A stretch of 19,473 nt of DNA from the NCBI GenBank assembly GCA_035510555.1, contig DATKGX010000012.1, positions 1 through 19,473 on the forward strand, given 5' to 3'. Position numbers and translations under genes: made by a program. Each line of letters starts with the position of its first letter. Position 1 is the stretch's first letter. Source of the DNA: DATKGX01 sp035510555. Lineage in GTDB: Bacteria > Patescibacteriota > Microgenomatia > Levybacterales > UBA12049. The notes under the pieces were generated by a model. That model was given only the letters and a program-made list of their open reading frames with translations. It was not told the DNA's origin and ran no database searches. Shown one piece after another: positions 17,498 to 19,473 of this stretch.

Positions 17498-17531
17498 TTA
17501 GCAATCAAATCGTTTAACTGACATTATTCTT

Positions 17532-17828
17532 ATGGCAAAAACAAACATCCAACCACTTTTCGATAATATTTTAATTAAGCCGCTTGAAGCGGAAGCTAAA
17601 ACTGCCTCGGGAATAATTCTTCCCGATACAGCTCAAGAAAAACCGCAAATGGGCAAAATCGTGGCCGTTGGGCCGGGAAAAGTCACTCCCAAGGGAGAAA
17701 AAGAAAAAATTGTTGTCAAAGTCGGACAAAAAGTAATGTATAAAAAGTGGGCAGCTCAGGAAATCAAAGTAGACGGTCAGGAATTACTTTTGGCCGAGCA
17801 AAAAGATATCTTGGCAATTATTGAGTAA
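17532..17828 (+). CDS. groS: Co-chaperonin GroES (Hsp10)
   Basis: A 98-residue Hsp10, the normal length. Visible are the N-terminal strand IQPLFDNILIKPLEAE, the mobile loop with GIIL (27-30) followed by PDTAQEKPQMGKIVAVGPG, the VKVGQKVMYKKWAAQEI core and the C-terminal LLLAEQKDILAII. It caps the GroEL ring and closes the folding chamber. The start at 17532 gives the conserved MAKTNIQPL end. groEL begins two bases after its stop, so the pair is one transcript. Heat-shock control is expected from the family, but no known operator is seen. Confidence 0.97.
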   Translation: MAKTNIQPLFDNILIKPLEAEAKTASGIILPDTAQEKPQMGKIVAVGPGKVTPKGEKEKIVVKVGQKVMYKKWAAQEIKVDGQELLLAEQKDILAIIE

Positions 17829-17830
17829 TT

Positions 17831-19459
17831 ATGGCAAAACAAATTAAATACGCAAAAGAAGCACGCAAAGCGCTTAAAAGCGGCGTCGATCAACTGGCTA
17901 ACGCAGTCGTTACCACGCTTGGTCCAAAAGGTAGAAATGTCGCTTTGGATAAAAAATGGGGCGCGCCAAACGTGGTCCATGATGGGGTAGCTGTTGCCAA
18001 GGAAATCGATTTAAAAGATCCATTTGAAAATATGGGGGCGCAGCTCATTAAAGAAGCGGCTTCTAAAACTTCGGATGTGGCCGGAGACGGAACCACTACG
18101 GCGACACTTTTAGCCCAATCAATCATTAATAAAGGCTTTGATAAGGTTAACACCGAAGTTAACCCGATGATTTTAAAAGTCGGCATGGAAAAAGGGGTAG
18201 CGGAAGTTATCAAGAAAATCAAAGAAATGGCAGTGCCGGTTAAAGACGCGGATGTTGCCAAAGTCGCCACAATTTCAGCCCAAAACGAAGAAATCGGTAA
18301 TCTTATTGCCGACGCCTTAGCAAAGGTTGGTAAAGACGGAGTAGTGATGGTTGAAGAAGGGAAAGGTGTCGAGCTTTACGTTGACTACAAAGAAGGCATG
18401 GAGTTTGATAAAGGCTATGCCTCGGCTTACTTGGTTACCAATCCGGAAAAAATGGAAGCGGAAGTCGAAGAGCCATACATTTTAATCACCGATAAAAAAA
18501 TCTCCAATCTTTCAGAACTTTTACCATTCCTAGAAAACTTAGTCAAGGTGTCTAAGAACTTAGTGATTATTGCCGATGACATTGACGGTGAAGCGTTGGC
18601 GGTTTTGGTGGTCAATAAATTAAAGGGAACTTTTAACACTTTGGCAGTGAAAGCGCCGGGGTTTGGCGACAGGCGAAAAGAAATGCTGGAAGATATTGCC
18701 ATTTTGACCGGCGGAACGGTCATCTCCGAAGATACCGGCCGAAAATTCGATTCGGTGACGGTTGAGGATTGCGGACGGGCCGATAAGGTTTGGGCGGATA
18801 AAGAAAATACCCGAATCATCGGCGGTAAAGGCGACCCGGCAAAGTTAAAAGCTAGAATCGCTCAAGTCAAAAAAGCCATGGAAATTTCCACCTCGGATTT
18901 TGATAAAGAAAAACTACATGAAAGACTAGCCAAGCTTGCCGGCGGCGTAGCAGTAATTAATGTTGGCGCGGCCACCGAAGTGGAAATGAAGGAGAAAAAA
19001 GAAAGAGTGATTGATGCGGTTGCAGCCACTAAAGCAGCCTTAGAAGAAGGAATAGTGCCCGGAGGTGGAGTAACACTGCTTCGTGCCAGAGCGGTTCTTG
19101 CAAAGTTAGCAAAAGAATTAAAAGTAAAAGATGAAATCGTTGGCGTCGAGATTCTCTCAGAATCACTGACAGAGCCAATTAAAAGAATCGTGGAGAATGC
19201 AGGGGTTGATTCAACCGTAGTCTTGCAAAAGGTAGAAAGTTCAAAAGAAAATGATTTCGGGTTCAATGTGATGACAATGGAATACGGCTCAATGATTAAA
19301 GCCGGTATTATTGACCCGGCCAAAGTCACGCGTTCGGCTGTGCAAAACGCCGTCAGCGTTGCGATGATGGTTTTAACTACAGAAGCGTTGGTAACCGATA
19401 TTCCGGAAGAAAAACCTCAGATGCCAGGTGGTGGAATGCCCGGCGGCATGGATTACTAA
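17831..19459 (+). CDS. groL: Chaperonin GroEL (Hsp60)
   Basis: A complete 542-residue Hsp60. The ATP site is intact, with TLGPKGRNV (29-37), the Asp86 block GDGTTTAT (85-92) and the ATP-hydrolysis Asp in EMKEKKERVIDA near the second equatorial half. The apical domain has KISNLSELLPFLE and KAPGFGDRRKEMLEDIAILTGG, and the protein ends in the GGM-rich tail MPGGGMPGGMDY. It folds proteins in a tetradecamer with GroES in the cytosol. It starts two bases after groES (TAA-TT-ATG) with no Shine-Dalgarno, pointing to coupled translation. The 14 bases left after its stop show no terminator. Confidence 0.98.
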   Translation: MAKQIKYAKEARKALKSGVDQLANAVVTTLGPKGRNVALDKKWGAPNVVHDGVAVAKEIDLKDPFENMGAQLIKEAASKTSDVAGDGTTTATLLAQSIINKGFDKVNTEVNPMILKVGMEKGVAEVIKKIKEMAVPVKDADVAKVATISAQNEEIGNLIADALAKVGKDGVVMVEEGKGVELYVDYKEGMEFDKGYASAYLVTNPEKMEAEVEEPYILITDKKISNLSELLPFLENLVKVSKNLVIIADDIDGEALAVLVVNKLKGTFNTLAVKAPGFGDRRKEMLEDIAILTGGTVISEDTGRKFDSVTVEDCGRADKVWADKENTRIIGGKGDPAKLKARIAQVKKAMEISTSDFDKEKLHERLAKLAGGVAVINVGAATEVEMKEKKERVIDAVAATKAALEEGIVPGGGVTLLRARAVLAKLAKELKVKDEIVGVEILSESLTEPIKRIVENAGVDSTVVLQKVESSKENDFGFNVMTMEYGSMIKAGIIDPAKVTRSAVQNAVSVAMMVLTTEALVTDIPEEKPQMPGGGMPGGMDY

Positions 19460-19473
19460 CCCTCCAAAAACTC

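Noticed and set aside
17498..17506. TTAGCAATC, eight of nine bases of a CIRCE half-site, upstream of groES
   Set aside because: The second arm (GAGTGCTAA after 9 bases) is absent; the bases at 17516-17524 do not match. A half-site alone is likely chance.
17580..17592. Inverted repeat CCGCTT-G-AAGCGG in the start of groES
   Set aside because: A one-base centre cannot form a hairpin loop, and the codons encode normal conserved GroES residues.
18862..19329. 155-codon open frame opposite groEL, with others at 18427-18819 and 17890-18270
   Set aside because: They are Ser/Thr-rich mirror images of the conserved groEL coding sequence and have no promoter or start signal.

Overview
The window is 19.5 kb of AT-rich DNA from a very compact bacterial genome. 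Seventeen protein genes cover all but about 270 bases. The longest gap is 110 bp, several neighbours overlap, and no tRNA, rRNA, IS element or CRISPR array is visible. TGA and TAA/TAG all serve as stops, so the code is standard. The style suggests a Candidate Phyla Radiation (Patescibacteria) bacterium, probably of the Microgenomates group. The signs are short divergent housekeeping proteins, DUF2298 and PMT-type membrane proteins, LPPTG-tailed surface proteins, a PilN/PilO pair and an EF-4 of the 'SRERGITIKLAPVRM' type. This placement is inference; no phylogenetic marker was run.

Layout: (1) 1-2745, minus strand: uvrD/pcrA-type helicase followed by a FemAB-family peptidoglycan-bridge transferase that runs off the left edge. 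(2) 2763-4548, plus strand: a divergent triosephosphate isomerase and a LytR-CpsA-Psr (LCP) cell-wall ligase. (3) 12497-4538, minus strand: a tightly packed seven-gene run of pilN-like, pilO-like, a small membrane protein, an FnIII/Ig-like protein with an LPPTG tail, an FAD oxidoreductase/mutase-like protein, a PMT-type glycosyltransferase and a DUF2298 membrane protein. It reads as a cell-surface (pilus plus glycosylation) locus. (4) rpsT (minus) and murJ-lepA (plus) diverge from a symmetric bidirectional promoter. (5) A cohesin/PKD-like LPPTG-tailed surface protein (minus) is divergent from groES-groEL (plus).

Functionally the window mixes core machinery (repair helicase, TIM, S20, EF-4, GroES/EL) with cell-envelope building. 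MurJ flips lipid II, FemAB modifies the peptide bridge and LCP attaches polymers to the wall. PilN/O form a pilus platform, and the two LPPTG proteins plus the GT39/DUF2298/FAD genes probably make or decorate the surface.

The most notable observations are these. First-in-operon genes repeatedly have a good -10 element only 6-9 nt before the ATG, which predicts leaderless mRNAs, while two genes inside an operon carry strong Shine-Dalgarno sites. The two surface proteins share an atypical C-terminal sorting signal with no basic tail. A heptanucleotide repeat family sits in frame inside two unrelated genes. The TIM has Asp where the family has its catalytic Glu. I do not see a defence island or an obviously new multi-gene system; the pilus/glycosylation cluster is the best candidate for one.
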